Counted from the first letter of the stretch, positions 28,493-37,278 are shown. The stretch: DNA of 64,000 bases from Allosphingosinicella deserti (GCF_003012735.1 NZ_PXYI01000007.1:62001-126000), one strand, 5' to 3'. The notes: generated by a model from the sequence alone, not told the origin. Numbers and translations: made by a program.

Positions 28493-28530
28493 TCAGTCTT
28501 TGTTTCGTACTCTTTTTCCGGACCGGTGCC

Positions 28531-30015
28531 TTGGCTTCCCTCGTTCACATCGTCGACGACGACGCGCAAGTGCGCGCGGCCACCAGCTTTCTGCTGGCAA
28601 GTCATGGATATACGACGGAAGTCTATTCCAGCGGCACGGAATTCCTTCGCGATGCGCGGCTGACGCGCGGCTGCATCCTGCTCGATCTCAGGATGCCTGG
28701 GCTCGACGGTCACGAGGTTCAGGAGGAATTGCGCCGGCGCGGAGTCGATCTGCCGGTCGTGATCATGAGCGGTCATGGCGATGTCGATGCCGCCGTGCAG
28801 GCGATGAAGCTCGGCGCCGTCGACTATCTAAGCAAGCCGGCGCGCGAGGAGGATCTGTTCGGCGCGATCGAGCGGGCGCTCAGCGGCCATCGGAAGGCGG
28901 AGGGGCGCCGCGCGGCAGCGGCCAATGCGGCGGCGCGCCTTGAGAGCCTGTCGCCGCGCGAACGCCAGATCCTCCAGGGGCTGCTCGGCGGACTTTCCAA
29001 CAAGGAGATTGCGCGCTGCCTGGTGCTCAGTCCGCGTACGGTGGAAATGCACCGGGCGAACATGATGGACGATCTCGGAATCACCAATCTCGCCGAGGCC
29101 CTGCGCCTCGGCATCGACGCCGGCCTGCCGCCGCTCACCGGTACCGAGGATACGGCCGCCGCTCCGCCGGCCCGGTTGACCAATCCGCCCATGCGCCCCG
29201 TGGCCGGTGCCTCTGCGCTGAAGGGTGAGGCGCTGCGCCTGGTGGTGGAATCCTCGTCCGACGGTGCGTGGGAGTGGCGTCTCGCGTCGGGGGAGGTGCG
29301 GCTTTCGCCGACCATCATCGCACGGCTCGGCTACAGCGAGGCGGAGGCGGTCGATCATTTCGACGCGCTCCAGTCCTTGATCCATCCCGACGATCGGGAC
29401 TTGTTCGTGGAGGAGCTCGACGCCCATCTCAACGGGCGCACACAGGGATTCGCCGCGGAATTTCGGGTTCGTCGCAAGGACGGAAGCTGGGCGTGGCTGT
29501 TCGACTATGGCAGCATCGTCGAGCGTAACGAGCATGGCGCTCCGGTGCGGATGGCGGGAAGCCTGTCCGACATCAGCCGTCGCAAGGAGGAAGAGCAACG
29601 CGCGCGGGAGGCCTCCGAATTGCTCGAACTCGCCCAATGGGGCGCTGCGGCCGGGATCTGGGAGCTGGACATCGAGAGCCGGCGCCTGCGCCTCTCCGCC
29701 CGCAGCCGCGAGCTCCACAAGCTTCCGGGCGACACGGCGGAGTGGATGAGTGAAGGCGACTGGCTCGACATGGTCCACCCCGAAGACCGCGAGGCGACCC
29801 GCGCCGAAGTGCAGCGCGCAACCACCACCGGTGCGCCGTGGATGATCGAATATCGCAATCTCGACGGAGACCGGCTGCTCGGCCTCGGCAAGATCGTCCG
29901 GGATGCGGATGGACGGCCGCGGCGGATGCTCGGACTTGGCCAGAAACTGGAGGCGCAGGCGCCCTTCAGGCTCGGCGGTAGCCATGCCAGGATGCGCGAG
30001 GCTGCGGAGGCCTGA
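28531..30015 (+). CDS. FixJ-like response regulator fused to two C-terminal PAS domains
   Basis: Protein of 494 residues with an unusual domain order. The receiver is at about 3-120 (acidic triad in HIVDDDAQ, phosphoacceptor D52 in CILLDLRMPGLDG, Lys in YLSKPAREEDL). A LuxR-type HTH is at about 135-195 (LSPRERQILQGLLGGLSNKE). Then come a PAS_3-type domain at about 225-345 (DGAWEWRLASGEVRLSP, IHPDDRDLFVEEL, FRVRRKDGSWAWLFDYG) and a second PAS at about 362-480. FixJ proteins normally end after the HTH. The start is taken at TTG 28531, giving the family N-terminus ASLVHIVDDD, since no ATG or GTG fits. The cognate kinase may be the FixL-like protein at 32749. Confidence 0.83.
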   Translation: MASLVHIVDDDAQVRAATSFLLASHGYTTEVYSSGTEFLRDARLTRGCILLDLRMPGLDGHEVQEELRRRGVDLPVVIMSGHGDVDAAVQAMKLGAVDYLSKPAREEDLFGAIERALSGHRKAEGRRAAAANAAARLESLSPRERQILQGLLGGLSNKEIARCLVLSPRTVEMHRANMMDDLGITNLAEALRLGIDAGLPPLTGTEDTAAAPPARLTNPPMRPVAGASALKGEALRLVVESSSDGAWEWRLASGEVRLSPTIIARLGYSEAEAVDHFDALQSLIHPDDRDLFVEELDAHLNGRTQGFAAEFRVRRKDGSWAWLFDYGSIVERNEHGAPVRMAGSLSDISRRKEEEQRAREASELLELAQWGAAAGIWELDIESRRLRLSARSRELHKLPGDTAEWMSEGDWLDMVHPEDREATRAEVQRATTTGAPWMIEYRNLDGDRLLGLGKIVRDADGRPRRMLGLGQKLEAQAPFRLGGSHARMREAAEA

Positions 30016-30104
30016 CAGCCGCGGCGTCACGCCCGCACTTCGCGCTGTTGAGCGCTTTTCGGCGAGGAATCGCACCGCCGCCGTCCGGCAGCGGTGCCGA
30101 AGGA

Positions 30105-30278
30105 TCAGGCGGCGAAGAGGCCTCCGGTCGACTTGGGCTCGTCGCCGTGGATGCGATCCAGATAAGCGGATGCCAGTTCGTAATGCGCGCGGACAGCGGC
30201 GCTGTGATCCGCTTTCTGGGCGAGCTCGATCTCGGCTTCGGCCCGGCGCTCAAAATATTCCAACTCGTTCTGCGACAT
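30105..30278 (-). CDS. Small hypothetical protein (57 aa)
   Basis: Short helical protein beginning MSQNELEYFERRAEAEIELA and ending EPKSTGGLFAA. It is rich in Glu/Ala/Arg, with aromatic-spaced helices (HYELASAYLDRIHGD) like a single TPR-type hairpin. I recall similar short proteins from sphingomonads as uncharacterised. Start is ATG 30278; a TTG at 30293 would add five residues. It lies alone between convergent or parallel genes. Confidence 0.65.
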   Translation of the reverse strand: MSQNELEYFERRAEAEIELAQKADHSAAVRAHYELASAYLDRIHGDEPKSTGGLFAA

Positions 30279-30534
30279 TTCGGGTGGTGGCAATCCAGGT
30301 TGTAGGTCTGGATGTGAAACGAGCTTTGATCCGTCTCTGTTCCCCGGAAATCATCCTGATCTGGATTATGTCGCCACCGGAACAGCGCCTGGAAAACTGC
30401 GACGGATGCGCCATTTCGGGACAGCGCTCGAGCCACTGTCGGGAACGACGAAACGGCGGGTGAACGAAGCGGGAAAACACATATGGCGCAACCCGTTTCC
30501 GGATCGCGCCATCGTGTCGACTCGCGCTGTGCGA

Positions 30535-31263
30535 TCAGCGGATGCGGGGGCCGCCGAACGGCAAGGGCGGCGGCGGGCGGCGGTCGCGGCGCGGAAGCTG
30601 CGCCTGGTAGGCGACCCCGCAATGCTGCACGCAATAAGGGAAGCCGGGGTTGGACGGCGCCCCGCAAAAGTGGAAATCAGGCTCCCCGGGGTGTCCGACC
30701 GGCCACTTGCAGACCTTTTCGTTGAGATCGAGCAGGCTGGTCTTGTCGGCGATCTCCGGGCTCGGCTTCGCCGGCACGAGGCGGCGCGGCGGGGCCGGCG
30801 GGATCGGCGACTGCTGCTCGCCCGGAGTCTGGCGGAGGAAGCCACCGGGGCCGATCGATCGGATGATCGGCTGGGGCGCGGCATCGGTGCTTCCCGACGC
30901 GGCGGCAGGTGCGGCGGGCTGGGCGCGGCTGGGAGCCGGCGCGGCGCGAGGCGTATCGTCTTCATCCTCGTCCCACGGGGCGGGCGCGATCGGGGCCGCA
31001 GCCGGGCTCGGCGCGGGCGCCGCCGCTTGCGGAGCAGGGGCCTGCGGGGCGGGCGCCGGCTCGACCTCGCGCGCGGGCTGCGCCGCCGGCGCTGACTCGT
31101 TCGCCTTGACGGGCGAGGGGCGGGACTGGAGGCCCAGGCGGTGGGCCTTGCCGATCACGGCGTTGCGCGAAACGCCGCCGAGCTCATCCGCGATCTGGCT
31201 CGCGGTATTGCCCTGCGTCCAGAGCTCCTTCAGCCGCTCGATCCGTTCGTCGGTCCAGGACAT
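30535..31263 (-). CDS. gcrA: GcrA cell-cycle regulator
   Basis: Alphaproteobacterial transcription factor that binds sigma-70 holoenzyme and CcrM-methylated promoters to time S-phase gene expression. The N-terminal DNA-binding part reads MSWTDERIERLKELWTQGNT then ADELGGVSRNAVIGKAHRLG (about 1-47). A long Pro/Ala-rich linker (about 50-150) separates it from the C-terminal sigma-binding part with CKWPVGHPGEPDFHFCG and PYCVQHCGVAY. At 242 residues it is longer than the Caulobacter protein because of the linker. GGAAG precedes ATG 31263. Confidence 0.95.
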   Translation of the reverse strand: MSWTDERIERLKELWTQGNTASQIADELGGVSRNAVIGKAHRLGLQSRPSPVKANESAPAAQPAREVEPAPAPQAPAPQAAAPAPSPAAAPIAPAPWDEDEDDTPRAAPAPSRAQPAAPAAASGSTDAAPQPIIRSIGPGGFLRQTPGEQQSPIPPAPPRRLVPAKPSPEIADKTSLLDLNEKVCKWPVGHPGEPDFHFCGAPSNPGFPYCVQHCGVAYQAQLPRRDRRPPPPLPFGGPRIR

Positions 31264-31318
31264 CAACATCTTCCTTCACGGCTTGCGGCTCACAGCGTCT
31301 GCCTCTAGCGACAGCGCC

Positions 31319-32158
31319 ATGAACGACCAGCCTTCAAATTGGGTCAGGGCCGAACCTGGCGTCCCGGTATTCCGGAACGTCAATTGGGGCGGCCTCAGGA
31401 CGCTCTATATCAAGGAGGTTCGCCGTTTCTTCAAGGTCCAGCTGCAGACGATCTGGGCGCCGGCGATCACGACCTTGTTGTACCTGGTCATTTTCACGGT
31501 CGCGTTGGGCCGCAGCGGCCGCATGGTGACCCTTGAGGGCAGCGCCTTCCACTTCGCGGATTTCCTGGCTCCCGGCCTCATCATGATGGGCATGCTCAAC
31601 AATGCCTTCGCCAATTCCAGCTTCTCGTTGCTGGTCGGCAAGATCCAGGGCAACATCGTCGACTACCTGATGCCGCCGCTTTCGACCGGCGAGCTGCTTG
31701 CAGCCCTGGTCGGGGCCGCGATGACCCGGGCGGTGCTCGTCGGCGCGGCGGTGTTCGCGGCGATGCAGCTGTGGCCCGGCGTCCATGTCATGCCCGTGCA
31801 TCTCGGCGCCGTCTTGTGGTTCGGCCTGCTCGGCAGTGCGATGCTCGCCTTCTTCGGAGTGCTGACCTCAATCTGGGCCGAGAAGTTCGATCACGCGGCC
31901 GCAGTGACCAATTTCGTCGTGACACCGCTCTCGCTGCTGTCCGGCACCTTCTACACGATCGAGAGTCTCGCCCCGGCCTTCCGCGCGGTGAGCCACGCCA
32001 ACCCGTTCTTCTACGTGATTTCCGGCTTCCGCTACGGCTTCCTCGGGGTCGCCGATTCGCCGGTTCTGCTGGGCGGCGGCGTGCTGCTGGCGATCAATCT
32101 CGTGCTGTGGGCGCTTTGCTATGCATTGCTCCGCACCGGCTGGAAGCTGAAGAGCTGA
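31319..32158 (+). CDS. ABC-2 type transporter permease (YadH-like)
   Basis: Integral membrane protein of 279 residues with about six hydrophobic segments, of the ABC-2/YadH group. Family features: an amphipathic N-terminal segment LRTLYIKEVRRFFKVQLQTI, then helix APAITTLLYLVIFTVALG, FLAPGLIMMGMLNNAFANSS, and SLLSGTFYTIESLAPAF before ANPFFYVISGFRYG. No ATPase gene is adjacent in the window, so it must pair with one encoded elsewhere. Substrate unknown. It is divergent from gcrA with 55 bases between them, leaving a compact shared promoter. Confidence 0.92.
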   Translation: MNDQPSNWVRAEPGVPVFRNVNWGGLRTLYIKEVRRFFKVQLQTIWAPAITTLLYLVIFTVALGRSGRMVTLEGSAFHFADFLAPGLIMMGMLNNAFANSSFSLLVGKIQGNIVDYLMPPLSTGELLAALVGAAMTRAVLVGAAVFAAMQLWPGVHVMPVHLGAVLWFGLLGSAMLAFFGVLTSIWAEKFDHAAAVTNFVVTPLSLLSGTFYTIESLAPAFRAVSHANPFFYVISGFRYGFLGVADSPVLLGGGVLLAINLVLWALCYALLRTGWKLKS

Positions 32159-32259
32159 GCCGCAGGAGGCGCGTCTGAACGGCGGCTTTCAGATCTGTTC
32201 AGGCCCGTAACATTCACTTCCTCCTACTGCTCGACCCATCGAACATAAGGAGTCGGTTC

Positions 32260-32610
32260 ATGCGTAAATTCCTCATCCCAGCCCTCATCGTCGCCTCGGT
32301 CGCGGCGCCTGCGGCAGCCCAGGACCGGGGCGGTTACGATTCGCGGCGCGGCGGTGCCGGCATCGAGCGGCAGATCGACCAGATCGAGCAGCAGATCGAT
32401 CGCCTACGTGATCGCCGCCTGATCTCGTCCAGCGAGTCGCAGCGTCTCGCGCGTCAGGCCGAGCAGATCGACCGCTTGCACGATCGCTATCGCCGCGACG
32501 GCCTTTCGCGTCGCGAATATTCGGACCTCGAGCAGCGTATCCAGACCCTGCGTCAGCGTGTCCAGGCGGAACGCCGCGAAGGCCGGTACGATCAGCGCGG
32601 CCGCCGCTGA
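32260..32610 (+). CDS. Secreted coiled-coil hypothetical protein
   Basis: Exported protein of 116 residues. Signal peptide FLIPALIVASVAAPAAAQ (about 4-21), then a short Gly/Arg segment and a long charged helix from about 35 on with regular Ile/Leu spacing (IERQIDQIEQQIDRLRDRRL and YSDLEQRIQTLRQRVQAE), predicted to form a coiled coil. AAGGAG lies before ATG 32260 and a strong terminator follows, so it is a single-gene unit. Probably periplasmic; function unknown. Confidence 0.82.
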   Translation: MRKFLIPALIVASVAAPAAAQDRGGYDSRRGGAGIERQIDQIEQQIDRLRDRRLISSSESQRLARQAEQIDRLHDRYRRDGLSRREYSDLEQRIQTLRQRVQAERREGRYDQRGRR

Positions 32611-32634
32611 GCTGCGACCATTCCCGACATGTCA

Positions 32635-32667
32635 GGGGCCGGCACCAACAGGTGCCGGCCCCTTTTT
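32635..32667 (+). terminator. Rho-independent terminator
   Basis: Perfect twelve-pair stem GGGGCCGGCACC-AACA-GGTGCCGGCCCC followed by TTTTT, ending the preceding monocistronic transcript. Confidence 0.95.
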
Positions 32668-32748
32668 CGGATGAGGTGCCCGAACCCGGCGCCAGGCTGC
32701 ACCCCCGGCTTCTATGCAGGTGCGAACATCTGGGGTTAACCTGTTTAT

Positions 32749-34383
32749 ATGCCGAGTGAAGCGCGCTCGCTGGACACGTATCGCCAGCTGATCTTCCGCC
32801 ACAGCTGGAGCGCGACGGGGCTCGGCAGCCTCTCCGCGTGGCCGGTGCTTCTCCGCCGCAGCGTGGACATCATCCTCGACACGATGCAGCCGAGCTTCAT
32901 CGCCTGGGGCGGCGATCACAGCACCGTGTTCAACGAGGCCTTTGCGCGCGGTCTCGATGCCGCCTCGTGGCTCGGACGCCCGCTGGCGGAGCTGTGGGGC
33001 GAGGGCTGGGCCAACATAGCCCCTCATTATCGCGATGCGCTGAAAGGCCGGGGCGTGCTGGTCGAGGACATCCCGGTGCCGAGCGCGCTCGGCGGCGAGG
33101 AGACCCGCTACATCACCTTGTCGCTGGCGCCGCTGCGCGAGACCGACACCCAGGTGATGGGCGTGCTCGCCATCTGCACCGACACGACGGAGAAAGTGCG
33201 CGCCAAGGAACGGCTCGAGCAAGAGCATGAGCGGCTCGTGCAACTGCTCGAGGACGCGCCCGGCTTCGTCGGCAAGATGAGCGTTCCCGACTATCGCTTC
33301 ATCGCGGCAAATTCCGCTTATCGTATGCTCGTCGGCGATCGGGACGTGGTCGGCCGCACCCTCGCCGAGGCTCTGCCCGATCTCGCCGAGCAGGGCATCG
33401 GCAGGATCCTCGACGAGGTCTGCCGGAGCGGCGAGCCGTTCATCGGCCGGGCGATGGAGCTGGTGCTGCGCAATCCAGACGGCGATGCGCGGCGGGTGAT
33501 CGATGTGGTCTGCGCGCCGTTCAAGGATGGTGCCGGTGGCGTCGAGGCGATCCTGGTCGCGGGCCACGACGTCACAGATCATGTCCGCTCCCAGCAACAT
33601 GTCGAGGAATTGCGCGGCGAGCTCATCCACCTGTCACGGGTGAGCGCGATGGGCACGATGGCATCGACGCTCGGCCACGAACTCAACCAGCCGCTGACCG
33701 CAATCGTCAATTATGCCAGCGTCGCCCAGCGCTCGATGCCGACGGAACCCTCGCCGATGCTGGGGACTGCGCTCAAGGCGATCTCGGACAATGCCCTGCG
33801 GGCCGGGCAGCTGATCCGCAGCCTTCGCACGATGAGCCGCAAGGGGGCACAGGTGCAGCAGCCCTTCCAGGTCGGGGAGGCGGTTCAGGAGGCACTGAAG
33901 CTTACCCGCTTGTCTTGCACCTGCCCGATCGTCGTCGCCTGCGAGCCCGATCTTCAGGCATGCGGCGACCGCGTCCAGATCGAGCAGGTGCTGATCAACC
34001 TGATCCGCAATGCCTGCGAAGCGACAGCCGGTGCCAGCGCGCCGCGGGTCGAGGTCAAGGCGTTCCGGGCCGGCGGCAAGACGCTGATCACCGTATCCGA
34101 CAATGGCAGCGGCATCATGCTCGATCCGATCGAGAAGGTGTTCGCGCCGTTCCTGTCGACCAAACCGCAGGGCATCGGCATCGGCCTGCCGATCAGCCGC
34201 ACGATCGCTGAGGCGCATGGCGGCCGGCTGTGGGCCGTGAACAATCCCGATCGGGGCGCCGCGTTCACGCTCGAAATCCCATTTGCCTGCGGCGGCGGAT
34301 CGGTCCCGGACTCGCGCGACGCGGCTCGGACACGGGACGGCGGCCGTGTTGACGGAGTGGCGGGCCAGTCTCTAGAGGCCTGA
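32749..34383 (+). CDS. FixL-like PAS sensor histidine kinase (soluble)
   Basis: Sensor kinase of 544 residues without membrane segments. Two PAS-type domains lie at about 35-150 and 165-280 (DAPGFVGKMSVPDYRFIAAN). A helical linker precedes the FixL-type HisKA with H310 in ASTLGHELNQPLTAIVNYAS. The HATPase_c domain has VLINLIRNACEA, VSDNGSGIM and FAPFLSTKPQGIGIGLPISR. No heme-binding signature was identified in the PAS domains. The C-terminal about 35 residues are low-complexity. No regulator gene is adjacent; the FixJ-like protein at 28531, 2.7 kb upstream, is the nearest candidate partner. Confidence 0.9.
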   Translation: MPSEARSLDTYRQLIFRHSWSATGLGSLSAWPVLLRRSVDIILDTMQPSFIAWGGDHSTVFNEAFARGLDAASWLGRPLAELWGEGWANIAPHYRDALKGRGVLVEDIPVPSALGGEETRYITLSLAPLRETDTQVMGVLAICTDTTEKVRAKERLEQEHERLVQLLEDAPGFVGKMSVPDYRFIAANSAYRMLVGDRDVVGRTLAEALPDLAEQGIGRILDEVCRSGEPFIGRAMELVLRNPDGDARRVIDVVCAPFKDGAGGVEAILVAGHDVTDHVRSQQHVEELRGELIHLSRVSAMGTMASTLGHELNQPLTAIVNYASVAQRSMPTEPSPMLGTALKAISDNALRAGQLIRSLRTMSRKGAQVQQPFQVGEAVQEALKLTRLSCTCPIVVACEPDLQACGDRVQIEQVLINLIRNACEATAGASAPRVEVKAFRAGGKTLITVSDNGSGIMLDPIEKVFAPFLSTKPQGIGIGLPISRTIAEAHGGRLWAVNNPDRGAAFTLEIPFACGGGSVPDSRDAARTRDGGRVDGVAGQSLEA

Positions 34384-34429
34384 GGCGCGGCCCGTCGCCG
34401 TTCCGCACGCACATCCAAGGAGCCCAGAA

Positions 34430-35617
34430 ATGGCCATCACGCCTCTCATGCCCGTTTATCCGCGCTCTCCGGTGCGGCCGGTGCGAGGGGAAGGGGTGTA
34501 TCTCTACGGCGAAGGCGGCGAGCAATATCTCGATTTCGCCAGCGGCATCGCGGTCAACATCCTCGGCCACAATCATCCGCATCTGACCAAGGCGATCCAG
34601 GAGCAGACGGCAACGCTGATGCACGTCTCCAATCTTTACGGCTCGCCGCAGGGCGAGGCGCTGGCGCAGCGGCTGGTCGATGCGACCTTCGCCGACACCG
34701 TGTTCTTCACCAATTCGGGCGTCGAGGCGATCGAATGCGCGATCAAGACGGCGCGTCGCTATCACCACCATCACGGCCGGCCTGAAAAGAACGTCCTGAT
34801 CAGCTTCCGCAATGCCTTCCACGGGCGCAGCATGGCGGCGATCAGCGCCACCGATCAGCCCAAGATGATCGAAGGCTTTGCGCCGCTGCTGCCCGGCTTC
34901 ACCGTCGTCGAGTTCGACAATCTCGAGGCAGCCGAAGCGGCGGTCGACGAGAACACGGCAGGCTTCCTGGTCGAGCCGGTGCAGGGCGAAGGCGGTATCC
35001 GCCCGGCAAGTCGCGAATTCCTGCAGGGATTGCGCCGCATCTGCGACGCGCAGGATCTGATGCTCATCTTCGACGAGATCCAGTGCGGCGTCGCCCGCTC
35101 CGGCACCTTCTTCGCCTATGAGCAATTTGGCATCGAGCCCGACATCATGACCATCGCCAAGGGCATCGGCGGCGGGTTTCCGCTTGGAGCCTGTCTCGCC
35201 AGCGAGAAGGCCGCGGCCGGGATGGTGATCGGCACCCACGGCTCAACCTATGGCGGCAACCCGCTCGCGATGGCGGCCGGCCAAGCGGTGCTCGACGTCG
35301 TCCTTCAGCCCGAATTCCTCGATCATGTGCAGCGCATGGGCGATCGCCTGCGCGGCGCGCTCGAGCAGATGATCCCCAACCACGATCACCTGTTCGAAAG
35401 CGTGCGCGGCCTGGGACTGATGCTCGGCGTCAAGATGAAGACCGACAGCCGCGCCTTCGTCACCTATCTGCGCGATCACGGCCTGCTCACCGTCGCCGGC
35501 GGCGACAATGTGATGCGGGTGCTGCCGCCCCTCACCATCGAGGAGCAGCACGTAACCGAGTTCGTCGAAAAGCTTTCCGAAGCCGCACGCCACTATGAGG
35601 TGCCGGCCGCCGCCTGA
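34430..35617 (+). CDS. argD: Acetylornithine/succinyldiaminopimelate aminotransferase
   Basis: PLP-dependent class III aminotransferase of 395 residues for arginine (and probably lysine) synthesis. The PLP lysine is K244 in MTIAKGIGGGFPLGA, and the cofactor Asp is D215 in LIFDEIQCG. Substrate-site blocks are LDFASGIAVNILGHNHP, FTNSGVEAIECAIKTAR and STYGGNPLAMA. The motif pattern fits ArgD rather than ornithine or GABA aminotransferase. AAGGAG precedes ATG 34430. A hairpin and then hslO follow; the argF gene often found between them in relatives is absent. Confidence 0.94.
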   Translation: MAITPLMPVYPRSPVRPVRGEGVYLYGEGGEQYLDFASGIAVNILGHNHPHLTKAIQEQTATLMHVSNLYGSPQGEALAQRLVDATFADTVFFTNSGVEAIECAIKTARRYHHHHGRPEKNVLISFRNAFHGRSMAAISATDQPKMIEGFAPLLPGFTVVEFDNLEAAEAAVDENTAGFLVEPVQGEGGIRPASREFLQGLRRICDAQDLMLIFDEIQCGVARSGTFFAYEQFGIEPDIMTIAKGIGGGFPLGACLASEKAAAGMVIGTHGSTYGGNPLAMAAGQAVLDVVLQPEFLDHVQRMGDRLRGALEQMIPNHDHLFESVRGLGLMLGVKMKTDSRAFVTYLRDHGLLTVAGGDNVMRVLPPLTIEEQHVTEFVEKLSEAARHYEVPAAA

Positions 35618-35628
35618 TCGGCGCGTAT

Positions 35629-35657
35629 CCTTCCCGTGGGCGATGCTCACGGGAAGG
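35629..35657 (+). terminator. Hairpin downstream of argD
   Basis: Perfect ten-pair stem CCTTCCCGTG / CACGGGAAGG with a nine-base loop, 12 bases after the argD stop. No clear T-run follows, so it may be a weak terminator or an mRNA-stabilising structure. Confidence 0.5.
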
Positions 35658-35747
35658 GTGTTCGATCTCCGGCCCGAAAGCGGCGCCTGCAACCCGCCGG
35701 TTCACGGGGATATTGAACCCCGGGGCTGCGTTAGCCACATCGCGGCC

Positions 35748-36665
35748 ATGACATCTTCCACGACACAGACTGCGGCGACGACCGCGAATCTCGACGAGGC
35801 GATCGGCTTCACCATCCCTGCGCGCAATGCCCGCGGCCGCATCGTGCGGCTGGGGCCGTTGCTCGACGTCATCCTTTCGGCCCACGATTATCCGGCACCG
35901 ATCGCGCGTATCCTCTCGGAAGCGTTGGTGCTCGCGGCCCTGCTCGGCTCGTTGCTGAAGGAGGATCAGGGGCAGCTCACCATCCAGGCCCAGACCGAAG
36001 CCGGCATCGTCGATCTGCTCGTGGTCGATTATCGCGGCGGGGAGCTGCGCGGCTATGTGCGCTTCGACAAGGAACGGCTGTCGCAGCTGCCGAGCCACCG
36101 CGATCTGTTCGCGCTGTTCGGCAAGGGCTACCTTGCGATCACCTTCGATCTGCCCGGCGCCGACGAACGCTATCAGGGCATCGTCCCGCTGGAGGGCAAT
36201 TCGCTTGCGGAAGCGGCGCAAAGCTATTTCTCGCAATCCGAGCAGCTGCCGAGCGTGATCCGGCTCGCGGTCAACGATACCGGCCACGTCGCTGGGGGCA
36301 TGCTGGTGCAGCATCTCCCCGAAGGCGAGGAGGGTCGGGACCGCTTGCACACCCGGCTCGACGATCCGGAATGGGAGCATGTCCGGATCCTGTCCGAAAC
36401 CATCAAGGGCAGCGAACTCGCCGATCCCCATCTGCCGCTACAGGACGTGCTGTGGCGCCTGTTCCACGAGGAGGACGTTCGGGTTCTGCACGCCCAGCCG
36501 CTCGCGAAGGGCTGCCGCTGCAACTTCGACTACATCAAGTCGGTGATTTCGCGATTCGCGCCCGAGGAGCGCTCGGACATGGTCGACGAAGACGGTTTCA
36601 TCACCGTCGATTGCGAGTTCTGTTCGCGGGTTTTTCCGATATCGCTCAGCGACTTCCACGAATGA
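35748..36665 (+). CDS. hslO: Hsp33 redox-regulated chaperone
   Basis: Cytoplasmic holdase chaperone of 305 residues, activated by oxidation of a zinc centre. The four zinc cysteines are C256 and C258 (GCRCNFDY) and C289 and C292 (DCEFCSRVF), the CxC plus CxxC pattern of the family. The N-terminal domain carries AHDYPAPIARILSEALVLAA and the substrate region. ATG 35748 is chosen because residues upstream of it are unlike the family; the first about 20 residues are still a variable extension. It lies downstream of argD, as in many alphaproteobacteria. Confidence 0.95.
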   Translation: MTSSTTQTAATTANLDEAIGFTIPARNARGRIVRLGPLLDVILSAHDYPAPIARILSEALVLAALLGSLLKEDQGQLTIQAQTEAGIVDLLVVDYRGGELRGYVRFDKERLSQLPSHRDLFALFGKGYLAITFDLPGADERYQGIVPLEGNSLAEAAQSYFSQSEQLPSVIRLAVNDTGHVAGGMLVQHLPEGEEGRDRLHTRLDDPEWEHVRILSETIKGSELADPHLPLQDVLWRLFHEEDVRVLHAQPLAKGCRCNFDYIKSVISRFAPEERSDMVDEDGFITVDCEFCSRVFPISLSDFHE

Positions 36666-36726
36666 GGCGATGTTGCGGCGCAACACGTCGCGTTTTTGCC
36701 TCGTTTCGAGTATAATCGATTGCGTG

Positions 36727-37131
36727 ATGACTAAAAGCCTCAACTGGCGCCGCGGGGCGCTGTTCGCATCCTGCGTGCTCGGCGCGCCCGCTCTGGCCGT
36801 CGCGGCAGGCGGGATGACGGCGCTTGCGCCGCTCGAGCGCGGCCGCTGGGAAGTGCGTGATCTCGACGGCGGCGGGGCCCGCCCCGCCATATGCCTGGGG
36901 GATCCGGCGCGCTTCGTACAGCTCGAACATGCGGGTCCGGCGTGCCCCATCGAGATATTGCAGAACGGCAAGGGCGAGACCACCGCACAGTATAGCTGTG
37001 CCGGCCGCGGCTTCGGGCACACCCATATTCGTGTCGAGACGCCGCGCCTGATCCGCATCGACACGCAGGGTCTCAACAACGGCAAGCCCTTTTCCTACCG
37101 CTTGGAGGCAAGAAGGGCGGGCAGCTGCTGA
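36727..37131 (+). CDS. Secreted hypothetical protein
   Basis: Predicted exported protein of 134 residues. A signal peptide ends around AVAAG (about residue 26). The mature part is beta-rich with four cysteines (AICLGDP, GPACPIEI, YSCAGRG and the terminal GSC), consistent with periplasmic disulphides. It loosely resembles DUF3617-type small proteins of sphingomonads, but I do not claim membership. The start ATG 36727 is 61 bases after hslO; no strong ribosome-binding site. Confidence 0.7.
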   Translation: MTKSLNWRRGALFASCVLGAPALAVAAGGMTALAPLERGRWEVRDLDGGGARPAICLGDPARFVQLEHAGPACPIEILQNGKGETTAQYSCAGRGFGHTHIRVETPRLIRIDTQGLNNGKPFSYRLEARRAGSC

Positions 37132-37189
37132 TCGGCAATTTCGCGGAGGCGCCCGTTAAGCGGCCGTTTACCTAGATGTTGCTATAGGA

Positions 37190-37278
37190 ATGTTCGTGCC
37201 GATTGCGGGCACGCTTTCCTCCCTAGCAGGCTTCACAGCCTAAACTGGGCCGCCCCTCACCGGGCGGCCCGTTCTTTT
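37190..37278 (+). ncRNA. Candidate trans-acting small RNA
   Basis: About 85 bases in a gene-free gap show three hairpins in series. The first is GTGCC...GGCAC (37196-37212), the second AGGCT-TCAC-AGCCT (37228-37241), and the third a strong terminator GGGCCGCCC/GGGCGGCCC (37247-37270) followed by TTCTTTT. Between the first two lies an exposed TTTCCTCCC (37215-37223), complementary to Shine-Dalgarno sequences. This is the layout of alphaproteobacterial sRNAs that block ribosome binding. A -10-like TATAGG lies at 37183-37188; no good -35 was found. Alternatively it could be a leader of queC, but the terminator lies 120 bases before that gene. Confidence 0.6.
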
